DNA from: Hydnum rufescens UP504
Taxonomy: Eukaryota > Basidiomycota > Agaricomycetes > Cantharellales > Hydnaceae
DNA: 64,000 bases
NCBI GenBank assembly: GCA_014904985.1
Contig: MU128955.1
Location: 1 to 64,000, forward strand
Direction of reading: 5' to 3'
In this document: positions 22,117 through 33,100 of the stretch, piece by piece
Numbering within the stretch: the first letter of the stretch is position 1
How the letters are laid out: each line of letters starts with the position of its first letter
Notes under the pieces: generated by a model
What the model was told of the DNA's origin: nothing
Databases searched by the model: none
The model's input: only the letters and a program-made list of their open reading frames with translations
Translations under genes and position numbers: made by a program

Positions 22117-22883
22117 GTACAGGGACATGAAAGGAGCAGCACAAGCAGCTCCTTTTATGTCCCTTCGAATTTTTTTTACTAATGTACACTATTATTGTAG
22201 GATCCAAACCAGAGCTCCCAAAACAACAACCCACCCCAGCAGCCACCCACAACCCATCCAAATGACCCACCCAACAGTGAACCACCAGGTACAGAAGGTG
22301 TATATTTTTTTGTTTTGGTTTAGCAAGTGGCATAGAAAGAGCAGCATGAGTGGCTCTTTCTGTGCCACTTTGCTTCAAAGCTAACTTCTTTTTTTATTTA
22401 TTCTAGGTTATTGTGCAACAGATACTGCCTGCCCCCCAGCAATATCCCCCCTCCTTTGAAATCTGGCCAAACCCCAATGAAGCAACAGAAGGCACCACAC
22501 CTGCCCAGGTGGGTGTGGTGCTACTTATAGTCATTTGCACTGAAGTGTGCAGCTGTGTTTTTTTTTTCTACTTTGTCCTAGATTCAGACACACTTGATTT
22601 GGAAATCCCAATCATCAATTGAGTACCATGCTATGAAGTTATGAGAGCCTTATTACACCTTGACTACTGCAGAATTAGTCAGAAGGGATATGCATTAGGC
22701 AAAGTGTCATCTATAGAGAGCTCAGAGAATCCTTGCAAGCACATCTTCAAAATATGACCAATTGAATAGCTGTGATATGGGTAACTGAATTCCATGAAAA
22801 TCATGGGTACTCCCTGGTTTTTTTTGCCATCCTGTGCTTGTCCCCCACCTAGTTCCATGTGACATGAGGTCTCTCCTGGTTCT

Positions 22884-24853
22884 GTGGATGGCAAGGAATC
22901 AGTGATTATTTGTCTTCATGCAAGTAAAACTGTCTACCCTCTGCTCTCTGTACCTGGGAAAAAAGTTCCAGTGCCAAAGGTCATCAAGGAGACCATTCAG
23001 AAAGTCTTCAACTTCAACTTTGAGAGTTTAGACTCCTCTGTCTACCAATTCTGGCAATGTGGCCTCTGTGGATTGGGGCCACATTTTGACAGGCCATACA
23101 AGGCACTGTCAGGCCAGAGCATTGTTTTCAAGTGGCACTATGATGGGAAAGCATGGGTGTCCCATACTATGCCCTCCTTCAAGTTGATATCTACTAATTT
23201 GTCTTGGTTTTCAAGTGAGAGGTTAGGAAATACAGTTGAGACTGAAGCTGAATATATCAATATGAAGCAAGATATTGAGAGCCATGGCATGATTGCTATA
23301 TGCATTGAAGTCAAAGACATGGACCTGGCTGTGTTTCTTGTATTGGTGAGCCTGACATAAAGCTATTCCATTTCCATCTGACCTCAATGCTGTGATTATA
23401 GAATAATAATGGTTCCCAGGCAAATCCTTCAGCCAGCAACAGTGGAAGTGGGTATGGCACTGCATTGCATGTGAGATGATTTCTCACAGTCTCTCCACAT
23501 CCTGTGCTAACTCACTGCCCATAGGCTCCAAATGTTGTAGATCTGACCCCACTTGAGATTGCACAAGCCAAACATACCCTCATGCTGAAGACATGATGGA
23601 AGTGTTCTCTCCACCTCAGTGAGTGGTGTTTTCGGTGCCATGTGGATGATCATTGTATCCACCTCAATGTTTCAGCTTTTGGCATGTGGGCTAGAGTGAG
23701 TGTGAGTGATATATTAGAGGATATTGTACATATATTGACATGTTCTATATGCATCAGCATGAGGGTACCCCAACCCTTGAGAGCCCACCAAATGTCAAAT
23801 TTTTTGACCTCACCACCCACTGCCATCAGAATGTTCACTTGGAACCTGCTGAGACTGGCAACATCAGAACTTTGCAGCTCCTTGAGCTTCTATCTGCAGT
23901 TATAAAATGTGATCCCCCTCATGTCATGCTCCTGCCCTCTCCTCTGCCACCAAACCAACCTGATTTGAAGACTACACCAACCCATCATCATCAAAATACC
24001 AGTGAGCCACCATCCTCTCCTGCTATTGGCACTATTCCCATTGGAAATGTCCATGACATTGACCTGTTTATCACATGGTGTAGCATGAACAATCAGGGCA
24101 ACTACTTGTTGTTTTGCAAGGTCATGATTGAACAGGAGCTATATCCCAATGATACAGTTCCTGAACTCTCCAACAAGGACCTCTGTGAGTGCATTCCCCA
24201 ACTGAAGCCATTTGCCATTCCTCACTTTTGTAAGGCCTGCATGGGGTATTGGAAGCAGAGGCTGCAACTCATCAAAACCTTGCAGCTTCTTCATCCACAT
24301 GGGGACTCACATGTCAGTAATTTGGAGGCACAAAGGCAGGCCCATGTCCCATTCAGCATGCCAAGCCAGCCTAACCCCACTGCTTCAAATTCAAGTGTGA
24401 TTACCATAGTGGATACTGGCCAGTTCATATGAATATGACAGTTTCCAATCCGTCCACAACTGTTCATGCCAATCCCTTCCTTTCCAAACCAACTCCAAGT
24501 CCCATTGCACCCCCCCAAATTCTTTCTCCACAATCATCTTCAAAGAATCATAATCAATCCAGGGCCAAAAGTGACCTCTCCCTGAGGATAGTGATGACAG
24601 TTGGAGACAGTTTGAGCATGTATTCCCTGGAGGCAGTGGGCATACAATGTTTTACCACCATGATGAGGGAACTGAACAGTGGGATGATGGTCATGGCAGG
24701 ATTGCTCATGGTGGAACTGGGTACCAAGACTCCCAGTACATGATTTCTCAGCAGGAGCAGGCTGCTGAGGAGGGGTGCATCAATAGGATGCAGAACCCTG
24801 ATGGTTCTTGGACAGAAATTGGGCCAGGAGCATGGAACCCAATTGGAGGTTAG
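22884..24853 (+). pseudogene. Unknown protein, several exons or broken frames
   Basis: 22884-23360 reads MDGKESVIICLHASKTVYPL and later VYQFWQCGLCGLGPHFDRPY (a Cys pair) and TETEAEY-like VETEAEYINMKQDIESHGMI. 23524-23700 reads APNVVDLTPLEIAQAKHTLM, then a TGA, then CFRCHVDDHCIHLNVSAFGM. 23740-24432 reads GTPTLESPPNVKFFDL, a Pro/His-rich linker, then a helical region (VHDIDLFITWCSMNNQGNYL and IPHFCKACMGYWKQRLQLIK). 24600-24853 adds an acidic, Gly/His-rich tail ending WTEIGPGAWNPIGG. Blocks of this kind resemble unknown basidiomycete proteins often found near transposons. I cannot name the family. Upstream lie the hairpin-intron exons, probably its 5' part. Confidence 0.4.
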
Positions 24854-24895
24854 TATGGTAGGTTCAGGGGTATGTAGTGAGAGGATAGGTTCATT

Positions 24896-27319
24896 CTAAC
24901 TACATTGCATGGTGTAACCTGAATCTCTAAACCATCCATGAGCCTTATCTGCTGTTATAGTGCCACATGCACACTGTATGAAACTAATGGGGCTGGCTTT
25001 GTCAAGTTCATCATTATAGTGACAGTGGAGCCCTGCCTTGATACAGGAGAACAATTGTTCAATCAGATTGAAATCTGGGGAATATGGTGGTAGAAACAAG
25101 AGCCATCCCCCTACAAGTCCTGTATTAGCAGTATTCAAACAGAGAATGAATTTGATATTTTACCAGCCTCATCCTCAATAAGTGCTTTGACAGTGGGGCC
25201 ATGATGGATTGAACAGTTATAAAGGATAAGGACACTTCATGAGCCAGGGTAGGGATGCATCGATGGCACCTAGTCCAAGTAATTAGAATCAACCACAACA
25301 TGGGAATCATTATTGTTGACACACATGCTCATGAAGGAATTTCTCAAACTTTTCAGCAGTTACTGAGCCTTCAAAAATGTCAAATGAGAGGCAGCCATCC
25401 AACCCCAGGACTGGGAGGATCAAGTATCGCCTTCCACATACAAAGGGTTGACATACAATACACTCTGTGCCAAGACATGAATATCCCCACCACTGAGCCA
25501 TGGTACAATCATCCTTTGAACTCTCATCCACACACAGCAACATATCAGAGTTTGGGACAAGTCTGGCTACTTCATTCACAAATGCAGCATGGTGTAAGTG
25601 GGAAACAAAGGGAGGAATCCAGCCACAGTCCACAATATGGAATTGAGAACAAAAAGAGGGGACAATAAGATCAATCCAAATGTTGAGGCTCAAAGGAATG
25701 AAGGAATGAAGGTCTGTTGGGATAGAAATCTAATGCTGTAAGCAACACCTGCCCAAGCAATAGAACAAAGAATGAATATGGGTCACAAAACCACACCCTA
25801 AGGCTGTCCTCTTGAGGCCCTAGACAAAGTGTGGTAGTCTTGGTGGAATTCACCCAAGGAACCAGTGGCAATACATCAGTGCCTCAATGGGGAGGGGGGA
25901 GACTATAGAAATTCCCATCTCCTGCACTTAATATACATCACAGAAAAATGCTATGGTAACTGGAAGAAAGGTGGGGTTAAGACAAAAATGATGGAAAGGA
26001 AATCAAGTCAGAATATGGGAATATGGCTTAACCAAGCTATTCCTCCTACTGAACAGAATCTCTTGGGGAATGGTGGAACTAGTAGTCCTAGATGTACCCT
26101 TCATTTGACATAAGGGGGGAAGAGAATGATTGCCATTAATAATCAAAAAAGCGGAGGCAATAATGGAATGAGACATGGGGGAGTTGAATTGTAGAAGGCC
26201 AAGTTCTTATTGGATCGTTTTTCCCTTGATATCGTTAGATGTGGATTGTCAACAGCTTTCTGGGCATGCTTATTGCAAACTAATTGAGTCAAAACTGATG
26301 GAGAAATTTGCGAAATACTGAAGGGAAATATGAAACACATAGTAAAATTGACCTGGAAAGTGCAGTTTTTATTTGTTTGTCTTGTGTTTGGCATCATCTG
26401 AAAAGTGTGAATCATAGCTTTCTGGGCACTATCTTCTGAGTTGATCCGATCAAAACTGAAGTAGATATTCCACATTTACTCCTTGAGAGCACTGCATTAG
26501 CCCCTATTTGTCATGTGACAGGTCTGCAAGTTGGAATCAAGGCCCAGGTGTGTAATCTGTTGTATTACATAATCACAATTTGTTAGAGTCACCCTTGAGG
26601 CAACAGGAAGCATGTATCAGAAGTGGAGACTGATTGAAGGTCAAACAAAGCAAGCAGCTTGAATTGTTATTGCCACATTGAGGTACAGCATAAAAAAGTG
26701 GAATTTAGGGTGGCCTGTTGAAGTGCTGTGGATGAACAATAAATTGGCTCATGTGCAAGTAAAGGAATGGCATGGATTCATGGGTTTTAGACATATGGGA
26801 TTTGGGCTTGTTCTCAAATGAATGACAGTGTGGGAATTGACATCCAGATTGACATGGAAATTAGTTCATTTAATTGAAAGATTGTCCTTGGATGGGGTTT
26901 GCATGTAGTAGGGATTTGTCCCTCCAACAATGGAGAAGGTCATTCCATTCACTAGCTTCTTTGGAAATGTGTTTGTGAGAAATACACATCCAGTCAAGGG
27001 TACACTTGATGGTTGAAAGAGATACATTGATACCATGCACCAATGAGAGCTTAGCTTGGATTTCATCAAGGTATAATGTCCTATCAGTGACTAGTAGCTC
27101 ATCAATAAATGTAATGGACTCAGCACTGAGAATATGTTCTTGGGCCTGCCAGGCATGATCAGGATGGTAAGGAACCTCATATTTTCTTTGAAACTCAATG
27201 GTGAGGTACACAAATCAGCAAGAGACATGCAGCCTCTCTGAAATCTGTACTGGTGAGAATCCTTCAGCATGAAGGATAGGGATGCACACTTTCAAGTCAT
27301 CAGAGTCAGCTTTGGGCAT
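24896..27319 (-). pseudogene. Tc1/mariner-IS630-like (DDE_3) transposase split by an insertion
   Basis: ATG at 27319 reads MPKADSDDLKVCIPILHAEG, an HTH region (FSPVQISERLHVS, then a stop) and LLVTDRTLYLDEIQAKLSLV, the winged-helix type. The frame breaks at WNDLLH and resumes after the insert at AAFVNEVARLVPNSDMLLCV; the removed insert leaves EWNDLLHAAFVNEV in frame. First catalytic Asp: CVDESSKD. An intron is likely near 25260-25316. The second motif reads ILYNCSIHH, where the family has D-N: the Asp is Tyr. The third reads LLFLPPYSPDFNLIEQLF with the Glu present. A TGA stands just before the second motif, again where Arg is usual. Dead copy. Confidence 0.85.
25593..26929 (-). mobile_element. 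Solo-LTR-like insertion (1337 bp) in the transposase
   Basis: Bounded by TGTAAG...CCAACA on the plus strand (TGTTGG...CTTACA on the minus strand) with ATGG on both sides (25589-25592 and 26930-26933). Removing it and one ATGG restores the transposase frame. Related sequence occurs at 7640-8195, 20480-20840 and 62195-63270. No ORF in it is convincing. The TG/CA ends and 4-bp duplication suggest a solo LTR; the orientation is inferred from the TGTTGGAGGG start. Confidence 0.65.
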
Positions 27320-27449
27320 CCTGAAAGCCAGAGGATGATGCAGAACATAAATAGAATATATTGAGAGGGATTTACTTATACACTTAACCCTACTTCATGC
27401 CAGACTATTATAGTCTACCAAATTAGTGCTGAATCAGATGTCCCTGAAT

Positions 27450-27520
27450 CTAGGACAAAGTAGAAAAAAAAAATGCAGTTGCACACTTCAGTGCAAAGGC
27501 ACAATAGGGACACTACTTTG
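27450..27520 (-). other. Remnant of hairpin-intron locus
   Basis: The reverse complement matches the intron at 22509-22581: TTTGCACTGAAGTGTGCAAC, a T-run, CTACTTTGTCCTAG and exon start ATTCAG. The 5' side is cut by the element starting at 27521. Confidence 0.55.
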
Positions 27521-27899
27521 GACCTCTTAGGCTGGCTTCCACTACACAGGAAGGGACCTAAGAGGTCTCAAACTGCTAAGTAACCACAATGCCAACAGAG
27601 GCTGCTCACAGGGTCTGACCCTAGGGTAGCTCATGGAGCCTCATTTTATTGTCCATTGGAGCTCCTGCAGTGCAGCAATCTGTTTATTGCAGCTGCTTTT
27701 AGGCAGTATTGGAGCTACTCACAGGCTGTTAATCCTATTGTAGCTGCTGTGGAACTCCATACCATAGAGAATCAGAGCTGCTCATCAGCTGCTGTTAATG
27801 GCCCAATGAGCAGCTCCTCTTACAGCAGCTACAATTATTGATATCTTGAGTTGCTCATTTCTCCATTCAGGAGCTGCTCATCTCACAGCAGCTGCTTGT

Positions 27900-28160
27900 T
27901 GAGGGTTGGGGACTGCTGGGGGGTTAGGGTTGGGGTTGGATTGGGGTCATTGGGGGTTGGAGTTGACATGGTACAGGTTGGGAATGTCCCCCCCCCACAG
28001 CAGCTACATGTTGGGGACTATTGGGGGGGTTAGGGTTAGGGTTGAGTGTTGGAGCTCACATGGTACAGGTTGGGAACATCTACCCCCATGTCTAGTAGTA
28101 TAGTTGATGGTTGGGGACTGTTAGGGGTTGGGGTTTAGGGCTAGGGTTGGAATTGGGTGT
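27900..28160 (+). repeat. G-rich GGGTTGGGG/TTAGGG-like repeat
   Basis: Irregular runs such as GGGGTTAGGGTTGGGGTTGG and GGTTAGGGTTAGGG. Many closely spaced G-runs could form quadruplexes. Only two perfect TTAGGG units occur in a row, so this is not a telomere tract. Confidence 0.6.
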
Positions 28161-28237
28161 ATGTCTACCCCTGGTTGGGGACTACTGACTAATCACCCTT
28201 ACATGTGCTGCTGTAAGTATGATTAGTCACCAGAAAT

Positions 28238-28310
28238 ATTCCAACAGCAGGATTTGAACCTGTGACCTCATTGTAGGGCCTGGGACTTTGGCAGTTTAGA
28301 CCACTGGACC
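28238..28310 (-). tRNA. tRNA-like relic (A box and B box)
   Basis: The minus strand contains TGGTCTAAACTG (A-box-like, from 28303) and GGTTCAAATCC (B box, 28260-28250) at a spacing of 43 nt, as in tRNA genes. The T-arm pairs apart from one A-C mismatch that CpG decay would explain. The acceptor stem pairs badly, so it is a decayed tRNA or a tRNA-derived promoter, not a functional gene. Confidence 0.35.
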
Positions 28311-29088
28311 TTCAACCCCCTCCCACTGACCCATGATTTTTTGTACTACAAGTATGTGCCCTCAAGCCTAAGGTGTATCAGCTAGTTATGAAGTAGATTG
28401 GAGCTGCTGGGACTAAATGTCAGCAGCTGCATGCTGATATAGCAGCTGATTATTGGTCATTATAGGAGCTGCTAGAAGCACAGCCACATATTGTCTCAGC
28501 AGAGCTTATGAGCAGCTCTTTGGATGTTATATCAGCTGCTATAGAAGTGATAGGAGCTGCTGGCTCTGAATCTCAGCAGCTGCATGCCATATAGCAGCTG
28601 ATTACTGTTCATTATAGGAGCTGCTCATTCTCAACATACCAGCAGCTGCTAGGAGCACAGCCACATACCAGCTTTTCTGATGATATATCAGCTACTTTGG
28701 GATGGATAGGAGGTGCTGACTCTGAGTCTTAGTAGCTGCATGGGCACATAGCAGCTGATTATTGTTCATTATGGGAGCTGCTAGCTCTGAGGGTAGCAGC
28801 TGCTGCTGTAAGCACAGCCACACAGCCACAGATCAGGACCTATGAAGAGCACTTCTGATGATATAGCAGCTACTATAGAATGGATTGGAGCAGCTGGCTC
28901 TCAGTATGACAGCAGGTGCTAGAAGAAAGCCCTGATAGCAGCTGAGTGCTGGTGATTTCAGGAGCTGCTGGATATCAGTGCTGGACCTCTTAGGTCCCTT
29001 CCTGTGTACTGAAAACCAGCCTAAGAGGTCAAAACTTGTTTCCCTGGGCTGGCAAAGGACTGTAATAGTTTTTTTTTTTTGAATTTTT

Positions 29089-29112
29089 AAATAAATAAAT
29101 AAATAAATAAAC
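29089..29112. repeat. (AAAT)n microsatellite
   Basis: About six AAAT units after a T-run. Confidence 0.8.
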
Positions 29113-29450
29113 ATGAGACTGCTGAATGAAATCTACCCCACTGGCTTGGGGTAGTACATGTATATGTATAATATAGTAATAATAAATAATTAATTATGAA
29201 TAAAATACATCATCCCCAATAAGCCTGTGTAGCCTGCTGTCCTGCAAGTCTGAGATTAGGTGACTGACCAGGGTGCCCAACCCAATATATTGAAGTTTTC
29301 TGACCAGTCTAAGTTCTGGGGCCCCCCATGTCTCAATCTGAAATGACCTTATCCAGCTCCTGGCAGCCCCCCAGTGAAATCACTACTTATATATAATAAA
29401 AGCAAGGCTCATTATATCTAAGTTGATGGGGAAAAGTGGCTGACTGGGTT

Positions 29451-30826
29451 GAAATGTCTTTCCAAATCACTTCCAAACCACACCCAAATGAGTTTCCAAA
29501 TGAGCTCCAAAAGATATTTGGAAAATGATTTGGGTGGCATTTGGACAGGTATTTGGGCCTCTGGAGGTCCAAATACCCTTCCAAATGCCACCCAAATGCA
29601 TTTGGAAGGATATTTGGACCTCCAGGGGTCCAAATACCTGTCCAAATGCCACCCAAATCATTTTCCAAATGTCTTTTGGAACTCATTTGGAAACTTATTT
29701 GGATGCTGTTTGGAATAGGGTGCTGTCTAAAAGGTTCCAGCCAGTTTTAGACTGCCAAAAAGTCCATGTTTTAAACACCCCCCTGTTTAAAACTATGTTT
29801 TAAACCTGCTAGATATAACTATGGCCATTCACTAGAATATTATATCTTCCTCCACTGTAAAGACCTTGGGCCCACCACTGGTGACCTTGGTTACTACTAC
29901 TGCTGTGTGCCCCTGATGTCCTTCTGGTGCCCCCTTGAACCAGCACACTGCTGAGTAAATCTCACAATAGAGGTGTGTGTATATCAACCCCATCATATTC
30001 CATATCAAACTCATACATCTTCACCGATGCGCATACTTTGTTGAGATCAAAGTTGTCTGTGGCCTTGTACACTACCCAAATTTCATACTTGGCATAAATG
30101 CAGAGGGTATTTTTTTTGTGATAAAAGAACCTTGGTGCAGGGTCCAGTTGCAGAGGTACAAACCAGTGGGGTATTGTGGCTATGTAGAACCTAAGGACTC
30201 CGGGAACTGACGATGAGGGCAGATAGATCTGTAGGGGAGCCTAAATGCTCAAGCAGAGTGAGGGCAGGTGGAGCAAGAAGAGACTATGGTATTTGGAACT
30301 GCTGGCCAATTTATGGCCTACAGGATAGGAGAAAATACAGGAGTTACAAGTAGAAACACAGAGATGTACTAAAGAGAATACAGGTCAAATTATGTCAGTG
30401 GTCCATGGGCACAGGAAACTGCTCATGGACCTAGGAGATGTCTGCCGAATGCAGCAGACATGCTTGAACCCAATGTGATTACCGAATAGGGGTTGCCCCC
30501 TCTAAAACCATCCTTTGGCCCACCGGACCTGTCCTTCGGTCCATCAAACACTCCAACTCCAACAGGGTATGTACATGAAATACCTATGTTATATGTAGTA
30601 AAAGGAGGGTGGCCATAGGATAGGCCGGACAAGCGGAGAGGGGTAGATCAAGCAGCATGTGATGTAGTCAATAACTGCCCATTTCAACAATTTTAGATGC
30701 CAAAAAGTCTGACCTCAGGTTTTAGGCACATTTTTAACCCAGTCAAAAAGGGGTTGTTTAAAACATAGTTTAAAACAACCAGGTATTAGACAGCACCCTA
30801 GTTTGGAAGTGATTTGGAAAGATATT
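29451..30826. mobile_element. TTTGGA-rich foldback element, interrupted
   Basis: Left part 29451-29715 is an inverted repeat centred near 29593, with arms of CCAAATGCCACCCAAAT-type motifs. Its right arm stops at 29715 and resumes at 30801 (GTTTGGAAGTGATTTGGAAA), matching the reverse complement of the left terminus (TTTCCAAATCACTTCCAAAC). The break is the nested element listed next. Confidence 0.7.
29716..30800. mobile_element. hAT-like non-autonomous element, 1085 bp, 8-bp TSD
   Basis: Ends TAGGGTGCTGTCTAA (29716-29730) and its inverted partner TTAGACAGCACCCTA (30786-30800). The octamer GTTTGGAA flanks both sides (29708-29715 and 30801-30808). Subterminal GTTTTAAAC-type motifs are inverted at the two ends. 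The interior (29830-30660) has short ORFs (such as 29977-30210) that I do not recognise. Inserted in the right arm of the foldback element. Confidence 0.85.
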
Positions 30827-31008
30827 TGTGTATCATGAAACCCCCTCTTAGTCCCAAAGTCTCAGATTTCATCTCCAACTGAAAACCATGGCTGTCTCAG
30901 TAGACCCCAAATGAGCTTAGGCTCCCCTTAAAGAAGGCACATGCTGGTGATGAGCAGGGCTATGTTGTCTCCCTCCTGATAATACTCTGCACTGAATTAT
31001 TATCACAG

Positions 31009-32029
31009 TCGGGGGTGGCGTTGGCATCTCGGCATATGCACCATATCGCATAGGAACCCAAAATACAGTGTTCGCAATGCCAGAAGTAAAACTCGGATAC
31101 TTTCCAGACGTCGGAGCCTCATATCCTTGCGCGGCTAGACGGCTCGTCGCATTCCCTCCGTTCTGGAACGACTCGGGGCTCTGGAAGCCCTAGGACTGCA
31201 TACGATTGACGAGACTTTGAATGAGTTCGATACAGAGCCAAGCTCGGCCCAGAAGCGGAATCCCAACTATCGATCAGCCAAGGGGAGGTCCGCGTCGCCC
31301 TCGATCGTGCTTTCTCCCGCAAAGACGTGGAGAGCATCATTGCCGAGCTCGAAACGCTCGCTGCCCCTGAGTCTGTGCCGGTGGAACACCAAACTGAGGT
31401 GCAAAAGTGGGCATGGAGTACTCTGGATGCTGGTTGAGAAGTCCTACGAACCTCAAGGTTACGCTCGAAGCTGTCCGCATCGCCGAGCGGGACGACTTCA
31501 GACTGAGCGATGCGCTACAGATGGAACTCGGTATTGCTACAGCTTTCGCCGTGCCCACTTTTTTTTCCCCCCTTCCGTTTTGTATGCTCAATCAAGCCTA
31601 TATATCTCATTTCAAAAAGTCAGGGGGCAGTCCGGATTTCGATACTGGAGTGAAGAGTGTGCTAGTGGACAAGGACCCAGCAGATAAACGACCTAATTGG
31701 AGCCCTTCCACCGTGGCCGAAGTGTCCCCGACGTATGTGCAGGACACGTTCTTCAGCCAGACATCCCATACGTCATGTCCGCCCCTCGCGTCCACACGGA
31801 ACGAACATCCGCCGAGATCAACTTGGGCTATTACGCCCTGCCCAGCGAGAATGATACTGGTACGTATGTGCTTGGGAATACCGGCGATAGTGGAGCGTCT
31901 GCAGTTTCGGCAGACGAGGTCGTTGCACGTTTCGAAGCAAAGATGAGAGGGAAGAGCGGGGTGCGGTTCAAAGTAGAGGAGGTCCTTGCACGCCGATGCG
32001 AGACGATGAAGGAAGGGTGGTTGAAGTAG
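31009..32029 (+). pseudogene. 3-hydroxyisobutyryl-CoA hydrolase remnant
   Basis: Starts at an exon boundary (TATCACAG|TC) and reads [38 protein letters not shown], the crotonase-fold signature of HIBCH, a valine-catabolism enzyme. The block after SYP is deleted. The frame then changes repeatedly: TIDETLNEFDTEPSS, then EVRVALDRAFSRKDVESIIA, then NLKVTLEAVRIAERDDFRLS and DALQMELGIATAF. After a probable intron it reads GGSPDFDTGVKSVLVDKDPA, SPTYVQDTFF, and after another shift RTSAEINLGYYALPSEND to a stop at 32029. The 5' exons are absent. It is CpG-rich, so the decay is by indels, not CpG mutation. Confidence 0.8.
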
Positions 32030-33100
32030 AAATATTAATCCACAATACCTCGGTATTTCTTCCATTTCGAGAGGACCGATTCAATTTTCGCAATCGTGCT
32101 AGCTGGGCTAGTGGTCAGACTGGCTTCGGTAAAATTAAGGGGGTGACTAGGATGGAAGCAATACTAAGTTTGAGAAATAAAAATGACCTCTACTCCATGG
32201 CCCACCAAGACGTAATCCGATTGATTGACAACAGACCAACGGAGTGCTTAACCGAGGAACGTGTCGCGGCACTTCCATTCAACTTCCTCCGATGAACCTG
32301 CCGTCTTCCTAGAGTTTGGTATCCCCATTAATGGTCGAAAAAAGCGAGTTTGTCAAGGCGAAGAATGAATCTACGAAACAAAGAAAAAAAGTTAAATCCC
32401 TGGATGCCAGGCGCAACCCTCCTACACTCTCTTCAGGGGCATGTGGGTATTATAACGGAACTCAAGGTATGACGGATCGGAGTTACTGCTTTGGGAAGGT
32501 TCTCCGGCATCCTCAAAAGCACGATGCTAGGGCGAGAGGGACGGAGTGTGAGGTGTGATTCTTTCTTCGGAGGGCCGGCGGTAGCGCTGAAGCCCACCGC
32601 AGTGGCACCGCCTAGAACGCGTGGCAGAGCCGTGCCTTGCTGGATGTGGGATTTGGGAGTGGGTGAGGGCTCCTTGGGAAGCCAGAGTCTGCTTCCTCAA
32701 TGCCGCAATGCAAGGGGAACGGCAATGCTCGATCATCTGTGCCACCAGTTGCCGATGGAACTGTGTGGGCACGGTGCGAGCACGATTTTATGCCGATCCA
32801 GAGGGGTGGTATGTGGAATTCAAACACAAGGGTCGGCCACCGCCGCAGAGCAAGACAATGCAAGGACACGGCAGTATTGGGATGTTTGAAGTGGGGTCAG
32901 AACAAGCCAGGCGCGGCGGGAGATGAATGCACACCCATGGACAGAGATGCCACTACAATGCCAATGCAGTTGTAATACACAAGCCACCAGGAAGTCATCA
33001 CCATGATAGAGATTGAATCATCAGAAAATCCGCCCATATTGGGTAGACGGCGATGGCTAATATGGATCATTACCTGGCCCTGAGGGGTGGGATGTCTTTG
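32030..33100. other. CpG-rich stretch, no gene assigned
   Basis: ORFs on both strands reach 130 codons but have no motifs. Much CpG is retained. May be gene debris or untranslated sequence. Confidence 0.4.

Larger units (their letters stand above)
20941..24853 (+). other. Multi-exon gene-like locus with hairpin introns, copy 1
   Basis: Predicted introns on the plus strand: 21002-21110 (109 nt), 21283-22200 (918 nt; 105 nt without the inserted LTR element), 22298-22406 (109 nt) and 22509-22581 (73 nt). The first three have GTAAGT, GTATTT or GTGTAT donors, an ACTAAC, ACTAAT or CTAAC branch site and a TAG acceptor, and each of these three contains an 8-16-bp stem-loop of the AAAGGAGCAGC...GCTCCTTT type. 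Exons 22201-22297, 22407-22508 and 22582 onward join in one frame (IQTRAPKTTTHPSSHPQPIQ ... VIVQQILPAPQQYPPSFEIW ... IQTHLIWKSQSSIEYHAM), rich in Pro, Gln and Asn. Larger ORFs follow at 22884-24853. A second, minus-strand locus of the same type lies at 50.2-61.4 kb. The function is unknown and the splicing is predicted, not observed. Confidence 0.5.
27521..29030. mobile_element. CAGCTG-rich element with 47-bp self-palindromic inverted ends
   Basis: The terminus 27521-27567 and the reverse complement of 28984-29030 match over 47 bp with only a few differences. Each end is itself an inverted pair, GACCTCTTAGG...CCTAAGAGGTC. The interior is dominated by AGCTGC/GCAGCT motifs and by a G-rich stretch, and contains a tRNA-like segment. 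No transposase is present. No target duplication was found. Element class unknown. Confidence 0.6.

Noticed and set aside
21236..22520. Rho-independent-type terminators (GC stem followed by T-run)
   Set aside because: Eukaryotic sequence, repeated stems within intron signals, no operon context.
28010..28060. Telomere or telomeric junction
   Set aside because: Only two perfect TTAGGG units amid irregular G-runs inside an element; interstitial and degenerate.
27521..29030. An 8-bp or TA target duplication around the CAGCTG-rich element
   Set aside because: Flanks (ACTACTTTG and AAAACTTGT) do not match convincingly.
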